Positions 9,795 to 18,095 of a stretch of DNA of 40,013 bases are shown one piece after another. Under the pieces are notes generated by a model. The model had not been told where the DNA came from. It was given only the letters and a program-made list of their open reading frames with translations, and did no database searches. Positions within the stretch are counted from its first letter, which is position 1. The number at the start of each line of letters is the position of its first letter. The position numbers and the translations under genes were made by a program. Origin of the DNA: Mesonia profundi (GTDB lineage Bacteria; Bacteroidota; Bacteroidia; Flavobacteriales; Flavobacteriaceae); NCBI RefSeq assembly GCF_031085155.1, contig NZ_JAVHUL010000029.1:1-40013 (forward strand), in the 5' to 3' direction.

Positions 9795-11162
9795 ATGGCT
9801 AAAACTAAAACTACCTTCTTTTGTCAAAACTGCGGAAACGCACACGCTAAGTGGCAAGGACAATGTTCCTCATGTAAACAGTGGAACACCTTGGTAGAAG
9901 AAGTTGTTCAAAAACAGGACACCAAAGACTGGAAAGGCCCCTCTAGCAGCGCTAAAAAATCAAGAACCGCCAGTCCTGCTCTTATAAAAGATATTCAATA
10001 CGAGAAAGAAAGGAGACTTTCTACCAATAATGCTGAGTTAGATCGCGTATTAGGAGGAGGTCTCATCCCTGGCTCTTTAACACTATTGGGAGGAGAACCA
10101 GGAATAGGGAAAAGTACATTATTGCTGCAGGTTTCTCTTAACCTAAAGTATAGAACCTTATATGTTTCAGGAGAAGAAAGTCAACAGCAAATAAAAATGC
10201 GAGCAGAACGTGTCAATCCTAATCCTTCTGAATGCTATATTCTTACCGAAACAAAAACCCAACACATTTTTCAACAAATTGAAAAATTAGAACCAGAAAT
10301 TGTCATCATAGACTCCATACAAACTCTACACAGCGACTTTATAGAAAGCTCACCCGGTAGTGTTTCACAAATTAGAGAGTGCACCTCAGAACTTATTAAA
10401 TTTGCCAAAGAAACACACACTCCCGTATTGCTTATTGGGCATATCACTAAAGAGGGTAGTATTGCTGGCCCAAAGATTTTAGAACATATGGTAGATACCG
10501 TTTTACAGTTTGAAGGGGATCGTAATCATGTTTATAGAATTTTACGTGCTCACAAGAATAGATTTGGTTCTACAAACGAATTGGGTATTTATGAAATGTT
10601 AGGAGAAGGTTTACGCGAAGTTAGTAATCCTTCGGAAATATTATTAACCAAAGGCAACCAAGAGCTAAGCGGAACGGCAGTTTCGGCAACCTTAGAAGGC
10701 TTAAGACCTTTAATGATAGAAATACAGGCTTTGGTAAGCACCGCTGTCTACGGGACGCCTCAACGCTCTACAACAGGTTACAATGCTAAACGTCTTAATA
10801 TGATTTTGGCGGTGTTAGAAAAAAGAGCTGGATTTAGATTGGGAGCCAAAGATGTCTTTTTAAACATTACTGGAGGAATCTCTGTAGACGATCCTGCCAT
10901 TGATCTTGCCGTTGTTGCAGCTATTCTTTCTTCTAACGAAGACATTTCTATAGAGAAGAATATATGTTTTGCTGCAGAAATTGGTTTAGCAGGAGAAGTA
11001 AGACCCGTTCCTAAGATAGAACAACGTATTTTAGAAGCAGAGAAATTAGGTTTTGAAACTATCGTGGTTTCTACTCAAAATAAATTAAATCCAGGAAAAT
11101 ATGCAATTAAAGTAGAATTAGCTTCTCGTGTAGAAGAGGTAGTAGAATTTCTTTTTGGATAA
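9795..11162 (+). CDS. radA: DNA repair/recombination protein RadA
   Basis: RadA (Sms) is a RecA-like ATPase that helps process recombination intermediates and extends strand exchange at branches. The 455-residue sequence has all three parts: an N-terminal zinc finger with Cys10, Cys13, Cys24 and Cys27; a RecA-type ATPase core with Walker A GEPGIGKST at 100-108 and the RadA-specific KNRFG at 254-258; and a C-terminal Lon-protease-like domain (GGISVDDPAIDLAVVAA) that lacks protease function in this family. It is the last gene of the plus-strand run beginning with panC. A strong hairpin terminator follows at 11296-11325. Confidence 0.97.
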   Translation: MAKTKTTFFCQNCGNAHAKWQGQCSSCKQWNTLVEEVVQKQDTKDWKGPSSSAKKSRTASPALIKDIQYEKERRLSTNNAELDRVLGGGLIPGSLTLLGGEPGIGKSTLLLQVSLNLKYRTLYVSGEESQQQIKMRAERVNPNPSECYILTETKTQHIFQQIEKLEPEIVIIDSIQTLHSDFIESSPGSVSQIRECTSELIKFAKETHTPVLLIGHITKEGSIAGPKILEHMVDTVLQFEGDRNHVYRILRAHKNRFGSTNELGIYEMLGEGLREVSNPSEILLTKGNQELSGTAVSATLEGLRPLMIEIQALVSTAVYGTPQRSTTGYNAKRLNMILAVLEKRAGFRLGAKDVFLNITGGISVDDPAIDLAVVAAILSSNEDISIEKNICFAAEIGLAGEVRPVPKIEQRILEAEKLGFETIVVSTQNKLNPGKYAIKVELASRVEEVVEFLFG

Positions 11163-11295
11163 GTACATATAAGTTATCTTAAAAAACTAAGTCTTGGAAT
11201 CTTTACGTTTTCTATGCTGAATTTAATTTCAAGTACTCCACTTTTATGTAAATTACAATCTAACCTTTAAGTTCACTTGAAACTTACAACAAATA

Positions 11296-11325
11296 AAAAA
11301 ACCGCCTCGTAGGAGGCGGTTTTTA
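11296..11325. terminator. bidirectional terminator between radA and the OmpA/TSP3 gene
   Basis: A perfect GC-rich stem (ACCGCCTC at 11301-11308 with GAGGCGGT at 11313-11320, loop GTAG) is flanked by A-run and T-run, so it can end transcripts from both sides. The two genes converge here: radA ends at 11162 and the OmpA gene at 11346. Confidence 0.9.
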
Positions 11326-11345
11326 TTGTTATGCAATAAGGATAA

Positions 11346-12725
11346 TTACTCCTTATCTCTGTTCTTCTCTAAAGAAACTTCTACACGTCTGTTTTGCTGT
11401 CTTCCAGCTGCAGTCTTGTTAGTTGCGATAGGCTTAGCCTCACCGTAACCTTCAGAAGTAACTCTATCTGCAGAAATATTAGCTTTTTCTATTAAGTAAT
11501 TTTTTACAGAAGCTGCTCTTTCTTTAGAAAGTTTTAAGTTATAAGCATCTCTACCTTGACTATCTGTATGTCCTTCAATGTGGAAAATAGTACTTGGGTA
11601 CTCATCCATAATTTCAGAAATAGACTCTAAAGCATCATAAGATTCTTTACGAATACTTGATTTGTTAAGATCAAATAAGATGGTTTTAGAATATTCATTC
11701 AATTCGTTGATTACCTCTACAGTAACCTCAGGACAACCATTGTTAGCTTTTGTTCCAGCAACATCTGGACATTGATCATCTTTATCTAATACACCGTCAC
11801 CATCACGATCTTCAAAAGGACAACCATTGTTAGAAGCAGGACCAGCCTCTTCAGGACAATCATCTTCACTGTCTTTAATTCCATCACCATCAGCATCAGG
11901 ACATCCGTTTAAAGATTTTAATCCAGCTTCAGTAGGACAATCATCTTGAGGATCTGGGATTCCGTCACTATCAGTATCAGGACATCCGTTAAATTCAGCT
12001 AAACCAGCTTCATTAGGACAATCATCTTCACTATCTTGGATTCCATCACCATCAGAGTCAGGACATCCATTAAATTCAGCTAAACCTGGAGTTTCTGGAC
12101 AATCATCGTTCTTGTCAAAAATTCCGTCACCATCTGTATCTTTTCCTCCAAAAGCCAATTTAAAACCAGCTGAATGTTGGAAATGATCTAAGTCTGTATC
12201 TCCTAATCCATCTTTATAAGTAGACTGGATATTAAAGGCGATGTTATCAGTTAACCAAAAGTCAAAACCTAGAGTTCCGTTTACAGAACCTTGTCCGTCA
12301 TCATCAATCCAAGTATAACCTCCACCAATACCTAAGTAAGGATCAAACCATCCTTCTTCATTGATAAGGTTTTTAAAACTATATCTAATTGCTCCATCTG
12401 CTCCATAATAAGATAAATCATCTCTTCTTTCATCTCCAAACTTATCAATTCTGTTTACAGAACCCGCAAGTTGAACTGAAAAGCCTGCACCAACATATCT
12501 ACCTAAAGTAACTCTTGAAACTGAAGGCAATATATTGTAATGATCTCCAAAGTTGAAGTATTCATCAAACATTCCACCCTGAGGCGCATCTTCCCCTACA
12601 GGATAAAAATCTACGGCGTTGACACCAATACCAACTGCCCAAGGATTGTTCTCATCTTGTGCCTGTACAGTTGTAAGACCTAAGAAGAACAATGAAACTA
12701 ATAAAAATCTGCTAAGATGTTTCAT
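11346..12725 (-). CDS. OmpA-family outer membrane protein with thrombospondin type 3 repeats
   Basis: The 459-residue protein has a signal peptide (cleavage near VQAQ, residue 21-23), an N-terminal beta-barrel of about 170 residues, a linker of five calcium-binding thrombospondin type 3 repeats (residues 196-332, pattern DxDGDGIxDxxDDCP and NGCPD), and a C-terminal OmpA domain (345-455) with the peptidoglycan-binding EGHTDSQGRDAYN and NRRVEV motifs. It probably anchors the outer membrane to the cell wall and is likely abundant. It is a single-gene unit: a perfect -7 box lies 34 bp upstream and a strong terminator downstream. Paralogous to the OmpA domains of the PorE-like proteins at 23288 and 30723, but otherwise different. 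Confidence 0.93.
   Translation of the reverse strand: MKHLSRFLLVSLFFLGLTTVQAQDENNPWAVGIGVNAVDFYPVGEDAPQGGMFDEYFNFGDHYNILPSVSRVTLGRYVGAGFSVQLAGSVNRIDKFGDERRDDLSYYGADGAIRYSFKNLINEEGWFDPYLGIGGGYTWIDDDGQGSVNGTLGFDFWLTDNIAFNIQSTYKDGLGDTDLDHFQHSAGFKLAFGGKDTDGDGIFDKNDDCPETPGLAEFNGCPDSDGDGIQDSEDDCPNEAGLAEFNGCPDTDSDGIPDPQDDCPTEAGLKSLNGCPDADGDGIKDSEDDCPEEAGPASNNGCPFEDRDGDGVLDKDDQCPDVAGTKANNGCPEVTVEVINELNEYSKTILFDLNKSSIRKESYDALESISEIMDEYPSTIFHIEGHTDSQGRDAYNLKLSKERAASVKNYLIEKANISADRVTSEGYGEAKPIATNKTAAGRQQNRRVEVSLEKNRDKE
11730..12140 (-). repeat. tandem repeats encoding TSP3 calcium-binding modules
   Basis: Five imperfect coding units with a period of about 27 codons encode the thrombospondin type 3 linker of the OmpA protein. 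Repeated blocks such as GGACAATCATC and CCATCACCATC recur along the plus strand. The copies are diverged, so rapid slippage seems unlikely. Confidence 0.8.
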
Positions 12726-12758
12726 ATTATAAATTTTAATTTAAGTGTTAATTATCAA

Positions 12759-12766
12759 CAAAAGTA
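12759..12766 (-). promoter_or_regulatory. -7 promoter element of the OmpA/TSP3 gene
   Basis: The minus strand reads TACTTTTG, a perfect TAnnTTTG match 34 bp upstream of the ATG at 12725, in an AT-rich 118-bp gap. No clear -33 TTG was found. Confidence 0.6.
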
Positions 12767-12843
12767 ATCGCTTGTTAAGTATTAAAAAAAGAAAAAATAA
12801 TAAAATTTTCTTAACACTTTCAGCTATGCGCTTATAAACCTGC

Positions 12844-14040
12844 TTATATCACGTTTAGTTTCTTTCCAACTTTCTTAAATGCGTCTACCGCTTTTATCAA
12901 GTTTTCTCTACTATGCGCTGCAGAAAGCTGCACTCGTATTCTCGCTTTATCCTTTGGTACTACAGGAAAAAAGAAGCCTATCACATAAATACCTTCTTCT
13001 AAAAGCATGTCTGCCATTTCTTGAGAAAGTTTAGCATCATAAAGCATAACAGGAACGATGGCAGAGTCTCCATCTATAATATCAAAACCTGCATCTTTCA
13101 TTTCCTTTTTAAAGAATTTGGTGTTTTCTTCCAGTTTATCTCTTAAGTCTGTATTGTTAGAAAGCATTTCAAACACTTTAATAGAAGCTCCTACAATCGC
13201 TGGCGCTAAAGAGTTGGAAAATAAGTAAGGCCTAGAACGCTGTCTCAACATATCTATAATTTCCTTTTTTCCTGTGGTATAACCCCCCATTGCTCCTCCC
13301 ATTGCTTTTCCCAGGGTCCCTGTAATGATGTCAATACGACCCATTACATCTTTCTCTTCTAAGGTTCCTCTTCCGGTTTTACCAATAAATCCAGTCGCAT
13401 GACATTCATCAATCATCACCAAAGCATCATACTTATCTGCTAAATCACAAATTTTGTCTAATGGCGCCACTAAGCCGTCCATAGAGAAAACCCCATCGGT
13501 TACAATAATTTTAAAACGAGCTCCTTTTTCATTAGCCACTTTTAATTGCTCTTCTAAGTCTTCCATATTGCTATTCTCATAGCGGTAACGTGCAGCTTTA
13601 CAAAGCCTAACCCCATCAATAATAGAAGCATGGTTTAAAGAATCTGAAATAATTGCATCTTCTTTAGTAAGAATAGGTTCAAAAACACCTCCATTGGCAT
13701 CAAAAGCCGCAGCATATAATATAGTGTCTTCCGTTTCATAGAAATCAGCAATATCTTTTTCTAATTGCTTGTGAATGTCTTGTGTTCCACAAATAAAACG
13801 AACACTACTCATTCCAAAGCCATGAGAATCCAAAGTGTCTTTTGCCGCCTGAATCACTTCTGGGTGCGAAGAAAGCCCCAAGTAATTATTGGCACAAAAA
13901 TTAATCACCTCTTCCCCTGTATCAATTTTTATGACAGCATCTTGCGGTGTCGTAATAATTCTTTCTTTTTTATAGAGACCATTTTCTTTAATCTCATTCA
14001 ATTCATTTTGTAGGTAATCCTTAATTTCTTTACTATACAT
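12844..14040 (-). CDS. kbl: glycine C-acetyltransferase (2-amino-3-ketobutyrate CoA ligase)
   Basis: Kbl is a PLP enzyme that splits 2-amino-3-ketobutyrate with CoA into glycine and acetyl-CoA, the second step of threonine breakdown. The 398-residue length is standard for this alpha-oxoamine synthase family. Visible hallmarks are [14 protein letters not shown] near residue 47, [14 protein letters not shown] near 74, [15 protein letters not shown] near 211, and the PLP-binding lysine 245 in GTLGKAMGG. Related enzymes (KBL, serine palmitoyltransferase, BioF) share the fold, but the overall match is to Kbl. No threonine dehydrogenase gene is adjacent. It begins 21 bp after the helicase-nuclease gene and is probably cotranscribed with it. 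Confidence 0.93.
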   Translation of the reverse strand: MYSKEIKDYLQNELNEIKENGLYKKERIITTPQDAVIKIDTGEEVINFCANNYLGLSSHPEVIQAAKDTLDSHGFGMSSVRFICGTQDIHKQLEKDIADFYETEDTILYAAAFDANGGVFEPILTKEDAIISDSLNHASIIDGVRLCKAARYRYENSNMEDLEEQLKVANEKGARFKIIVTDGVFSMDGLVAPLDKICDLADKYDALVMIDECHATGFIGKTGRGTLEEKDVMGRIDIITGTLGKAMGGAMGGYTTGKKEIIDMLRQRSRPYLFSNSLAPAIVGASIKVFEMLSNNTDLRDKLEENTKFFKKEMKDAGFDIIDGDSAIVPVMLYDAKLSQEMADMLLEEGIYVIGFFFPVVPKDKARIRVQLSAAHSRENLIKAVDAFKKVGKKLNVI

Positions 14041-14061
14041 GGTTTAATAATTTTAATAAAT

Positions 14062-17000
14062 TCAAATGTAAACAATCTTTAGCTCAGCTGTGTCGTGTAG
14101 GTATATTAATATTTTCTTTGTAACGCTATATCCTAAACCTTCTACAGCCAAAGCGTAAGTATTGATTTGATTTTCATGGGTAGAAGAAAAAGCTCCTGTT
14201 TTATAATCGATCACAATCGCCTCTTTCCTTTTGATACACAATCGATCTAAGCGCTTGAACTCTCTCTCATACAAAATTTCTTTTTCCGTATAAATGATAT
14301 ATTCTTCAGAGAAATAAGCTTTAAGCTCTGGATGCTCCACTAAGTTTAGAATCGAATCTTTATAAAGAGAGGCTGCTTTTTTTTCTATTAATGAAGACTG
14401 AACGGCCTTTTTTAAAGCACTTTCTACATCATTTACAACCCGAATATCATTTAAAATCTCGTGTAAAGTGTTTCCAAAATCTATAGAAGCTTCTTGATGC
14501 GTATCCCATAAAACGCCAGATTTGGTCACTACATCGATATCATGTTGTGTAGGCGCAGAAGAAATCATCTCTTGATAGATCAATTCTTCTTGCTCCTCTT
14601 TTACTTCTTGCTGATTTGAGAGTTCTCCAAAAGAATAACTCAAGGAATCGTCCCACTTCTTCTTCAGTTTTAAGTAATCAATTAAAATTCCGGAGGTTTT
14701 ATTTTTCTTCGGAAGATCATTTTTGTCCAATTCAAGTTCAGATAAAATATAAAGCTGATTTTTAGCTCTCGTAAACGCCACATAAAGTACGTTAAGCACA
14801 TCAAACTGTTTTTCTCTAAGCAGCTGAGTGTATTTTGCGGCCGCATCTCCCTTAAAATCTAAGAGTTTTTTGGAAGCTCTCAAGTAACCTAATGGAATAG
14901 GCAAACTATCGTCTTGCAACTCTACCCATAAAAAATCTTTAAGGGTATCATCTAAAGCCGAATTCGCATACGTATGAATCACGATAGGAAACTCCAAACC
15001 TTTAGATTTATGAATGGTCATAATTTGTACAGCATCCTGTCCTTCTGGCGCCACAATGCTTAACCTTTCCTTTTTCTGTTCCCATTCCTCTAAGAAATGC
15101 AATATGCCTCCACTATTCTTCTGTGTAAATTCATACACAAAATCTAAGTAAAATTGCACGTAAGCATTAGAACTGTCATCAAGTCTAAAACTACGCAACA
15201 CATATTCTACGCCGTCATAAAAAGGAATTTTCTGAAAGTTAGCAAGGTTAAAAAACAGCTGATGTTCTTCTAAAGCATCAAAAAATTCTTGTCCAATTAA
15301 GGGAAGTTTTGCGTTTACGAAGGTGAAAAAATCTAATTCGCTTAATTGATGCTCCCATAAATAATGCAACACACCAAACTTAGCTTGTTGATCTAAAGGA
15401 TAAACACTAAGCTGCAACAAATGATTGATAAATTGCACTTCCTTAGACTGATTTACCAACAAGGTTTCTGAAGAAATAATAGGAATTCCGTGTTCATTTA
15501 AATATTCGGCAATGGCATATCCTTCTTTTTTTCTCCTCACCAGAATACAAATGTCTTCTTTGCGGTACTCTTTTTCTTCTAAATTTTTAATGAGTTCTAA
15601 AATCTTCTGCGGATAGATTTCATCTTTCTCTTCAGCATTTTCGGCCTCTATAAAATCTATCTGTACATAACCTCCTTCTTTTTTTTCTACTTTCTGTGCT
15701 GCATTTAAAAAAAGATCTTCGTATTCTGGAGTCTCAATATACGAAGCCGCGTGTGCAAAAAATTCATTATTAAAGTTGACTACCTCTGCTTTGCTTCGCC
15801 AATTTGAAGGTAGATTTTCCACTATTTTTAAAACCGAAAATGGATTGTTATACACTCCCTCCTGCTCCTTACTCAAATCGATAAACTGCTCGGCTTTTCC
15901 TCCTCGCCAACGGTAAATAGACTGCTTGGCATCTCCTACTAAGTGTAAACTTCCCAGTTTTCCTGTGGAAGAGTACGAACTCAAACTGTTGGAGATTAAC
16001 GGAATTAAATTATTCCATTGTAATTCTGATGTGTCTTGAAATTCGTCTATAAAATAATTTTGATAGCGTTCACCTAATCGTTCATAAATAAAGGGAACCG
16101 GTTGATTTTTTACGCTTTCGCTGATTTTTTTATTAAAATCTGAAATGAGTAAAATATCCCGTTCTTGTTTTAGCAATTCTACCTCGCGAGAAATCGCATT
16201 TAATAAGGATAAAGAATTCAGATTTTTTAAGACCTGCTTATAAAACTCTTGTTGAAAAGCAGCTTTCTCTACCATTCTATATTGCGCAGCAATCTGCGGT
16301 AAAAGTGCGTCCATCACGCTCTTTTTATCGTCGGTTTGTTTTTTTGCATAAGGCGTATTGGTTTCTATATCTAGCTGCCACTTGCTGCCTGTAGGATACC
16401 AATTGTCATTATCAATTACCTTCTGAAAATACTTGGGAATATACCCGGAACTAAAATCTTTAGTTTCTAACCCATTTTGATTCATAAGTTCCATAAAATT
16501 ATTCGCTTCCGCTTTAGCGATCTCATATAGCAATTTCACTTTCTCCTGAAGCAGCTTTTCGAAAGTTTTAAAATCTTTTAACTCATATTTTTGTAGAATA
16601 CCAAGAGGCTCGATGTAGTTTTCATTGATGAGAAGTTTTGCAATCTCATTTAAATCTTTTGCGATGTCCCAGCTTTTGTCATCATCGGCTTTGCTTAAAG
16701 AGAAATCAATCAAGATTTTGGTAAGCTGTTGGTCTTTTCCTGCTTTTTCTATAATTCGGTCTACGGCTTCGCTTAACACCAAACCGGTATCCATTTCTAC
16801 TTCAAAATTAATGGCAATCCCCAAATCTTTAGCGAAGGTGCGCAATACGCGGTGGGTAAATCCATCAATGGTTGAAATCTCAAAAGCAGCATAATTATGT
16901 AAGATACTCTCTAAGATCAGTTTGCTTTTTTGATGCACTTCTTCAGCCGTTAGCTGGGTTTCTTCTTCAATAGCTACACGTAAAGCCACATATTTAGCTG

Positions 17001-17223
17001 GTGTGTCTTCTTCCGCGAAAGCGCGCAAAGCTTCAATAATTCTACTTTTCATTTCGGCTACAGCTTTATTGGTAAAGGTGATGGCCAAAATATTCTTATA
17101 AAAATCCTTTTGAGAAGATTGAAATAAGAGGCTGAGGTATTTTTTTACAATCGTAAAGGTTTTACCAGAACCGGCAGAAGCGTTAAAGACATAAAAAGGA
17201 ATAGGACCGGGAGTTTGCAACAC
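14062..17223 (-). CDS. UvrD/REP-family helicase with C-terminal RecB-like nuclease (AddA-like)
   Basis: The 1053-residue protein is a superfamily 1A helicase fused to a nuclease, as in AddA and RecB, which resect double-strand breaks before recombination. Helicase motifs are intact: Walker A ASAGSGKT (15-22), motif Ia ITFTNKAVAEM (48-58), motif II IDEFQDTS (392-399), motif III GDAKQSIYRWRG (430-441), then TIHKSKGLEFP and VAFTRAKNQLY. The C-terminal PD-(D/E)XK nuclease is also intact by eye: FGNTLHEIL, RLDRL, DYKTG (1006-1010) and QINTYALA. The start is GTG at 17223; a near-match -7 box (TACGTTTA, 17253-17260) is upstream. No AddB-type partner gene is in the window. It leads a two-gene unit with kbl. 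Confidence 0.9.
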   Translation of the reverse strand: MLQTPGPIPFYVFNASAGSGKTFTIVKKYLSLLFQSSQKDFYKNILAITFTNKAVAEMKSRIIEALRAFAEEDTPAKYVALRVAIEEETQLTAEEVHQKSKLILESILHNYAAFEISTIDGFTHRVLRTFAKDLGIAINFEVEMDTGLVLSEAVDRIIEKAGKDQQLTKILIDFSLSKADDDKSWDIAKDLNEIAKLLINENYIEPLGILQKYELKDFKTFEKLLQEKVKLLYEIAKAEANNFMELMNQNGLETKDFSSGYIPKYFQKVIDNDNWYPTGSKWQLDIETNTPYAKKQTDDKKSVMDALLPQIAAQYRMVEKAAFQQEFYKQVLKNLNSLSLLNAISREVELLKQERDILLISDFNKKISESVKNQPVPFIYERLGERYQNYFIDEFQDTSELQWNNLIPLISNSLSSYSSTGKLGSLHLVGDAKQSIYRWRGGKAEQFIDLSKEQEGVYNNPFSVLKIVENLPSNWRSKAEVVNFNNEFFAHAASYIETPEYEDLFLNAAQKVEKKEGGYVQIDFIEAENAEEKDEIYPQKILELIKNLEEKEYRKEDICILVRRKKEGYAIAEYLNEHGIPIISSETLLVNQSKEVQFINHLLQLSVYPLDQQAKFGVLHYLWEHQLSELDFFTFVNAKLPLIGQEFFDALEEHQLFFNLANFQKIPFYDGVEYVLRSFRLDDSSNAYVQFYLDFVYEFTQKNSGGILHFLEEWEQKKERLSIVAPEGQDAVQIMTIHKSKGLEFPIVIHTYANSALDDTLKDFLWVELQDDSLPIPLGYLRASKKLLDFKGDAAAKYTQLLREKQFDVLNVLYVAFTRAKNQLYILSELELDKNDLPKKNKTSGILIDYLKLKKKWDDSLSYSFGELSNQQEVKEEQEELIYQEMISSAPTQHDIDVVTKSGVLWDTHQEASIDFGNTLHEILNDIRVVNDVESALKKAVQSSLIEKKAASLYKDSILNLVEHPELKAYFSEEYIIYTEKEILYEREFKRLDRLCIKRKEAIVIDYKTGAFSSTHENQINTYALAVEGLGYSVTKKILIYLHDTAELKIVYI

Positions 17224-17338
17224 GTATAATTTTTTTACTAAAATAAGAAATGTAAACGTATCCTTAAGCTTTAGAAGAAGGATTTAGTATTTAAGTATTT
17301 TATAACATTATATAATTTCTAAAGTGTGTCTTAATAGT

Positions 17339-17346
17339 TAAATTTG
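17339..17346 (+). promoter_or_regulatory. -7 promoter element of the superoxide dismutase gene
   Basis: The plus strand reads TAAATTTG, a perfect TAnnTTTG match, 38 bp upstream of the ATG at 17385 in the 161-bp gap shared with the divergent helicase gene. No clear -33 TTG was found. Confidence 0.55.
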
Positions 17347-17384
17347 ATTGAAAATTTACTTTTAACAATTAAAACTATATAATT

Positions 17385-17993
17385 ATGGCTTTTGAACAAC
17401 CAAAACTTAACTATGCATACGATGCATTAGAACCTAATATAGATGCGAAAACAATGGAAATCCATTATACGAAGCATCATGCAGGTTACACTAAAAAATT
17501 AAATGCCGCGGTGAGCGGAACTGATCTTGAAGGAAAGAATATTGAAAACATTCTTACCAACCTAGATATGGAAAACAAAGCAGTAAGAAATAATGGTGGT
17601 GGTTTTTACAATCACAACTTATTTTGGGAGGTAATGTCTCCAAAAGGAGGAGGAAAACCTACTGGAGATCTTGCTAAAGCTATTGATGAGGCTTTTGGAG
17701 ATTTTGATTCTTTTAAAGAAGAATTTTCTAAAGCTGCCGCTACTCAGTTTGGATCTGGGTGGGCTTGGCTTTGTGTACATAAAGGAGGAAAAGTACAAGT
17801 TTGCTCTACGGCAAACCAAGACAATCCATTGATGCCAGGACAAGGCTGTGGAGGTCACCCTATTTTAGGATTAGATGTTTGGGAGCACGCATACTACCTA
17901 AACTATCAAAACAGAAGACCTGACTATATTGATGCATTTTTTAATGTAATCGATTGGAAAAAAGTGGGAGAAAAATACACAGAAGCTAAATAG
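17385..17993 (+). CDS. sodA: superoxide dismutase, Fe/Mn family (Mn-type features)
   Basis: This 202-residue enzyme converts superoxide to oxygen and hydrogen peroxide. The four metal ligands are recognisable: His in [12 protein letters not shown] near residue 27, His in [10 protein letters not shown] near 76, and Asp and His in DVWEHAYYL near 166-170. Fe and Mn forms differ in where the active-site glutamine comes from. Here the first candidate site is glycine-rich ([13 protein letters not shown]) and a C-terminal NQDNPLM supplies a glutamine, as in Mn-type enzymes, so Mn or mixed metal use is favoured; the symbol is given on that basis. There is no signal peptide, so it acts in the cytoplasm. 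It is monocistronic, divergent from the helicase. Confidence 0.9.
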   Translation: MAFEQPKLNYAYDALEPNIDAKTMEIHYTKHHAGYTKKLNAAVSGTDLEGKNIENILTNLDMENKAVRNNGGGFYNHNLFWEVMSPKGGGKPTGDLAKAIDEAFGDFDSFKEEFSKAAATQFGSGWAWLCVHKGGKVQVCSTANQDNPLMPGQGCGGHPILGLDVWEHAYYLNYQNRRPDYIDAFFNVIDWKKVGEKYTEAK

Positions 17994-18017
17994 GTTCCCT
18001 TTTAGCTCATAGTACAG

Positions 18018-18092
18018 ACTGCCTAACAAGTAAACTTTTGCTCTTTTTCGTTTTCCGCGGAATAGAAAATCAAAACTAACTTTTTAGGCAGT
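18018..18092 (+). terminator. possible long-loop terminator after the superoxide dismutase gene
   Basis: ACTGCCTAA (18018-18026) pairs with TTAGGCAGT (18084-18092), followed by a T-rich tract (GTTTTTTATTTTTT). The 57-nt loop is unusually long, with weak internal pairing (TTTTG/CAAAA) and a TTCCGCGGAA palindrome. It may be a terminator or the end of a small structured RNA. Confidence 0.45.
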
Positions 18093-18095
18093 TTT

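Noticed and set aside
11163-11295. Small gene or RNA between radA and the terminator
   Set aside because: I see no open frame with family features and no convincing structure apart from the terminator itself.
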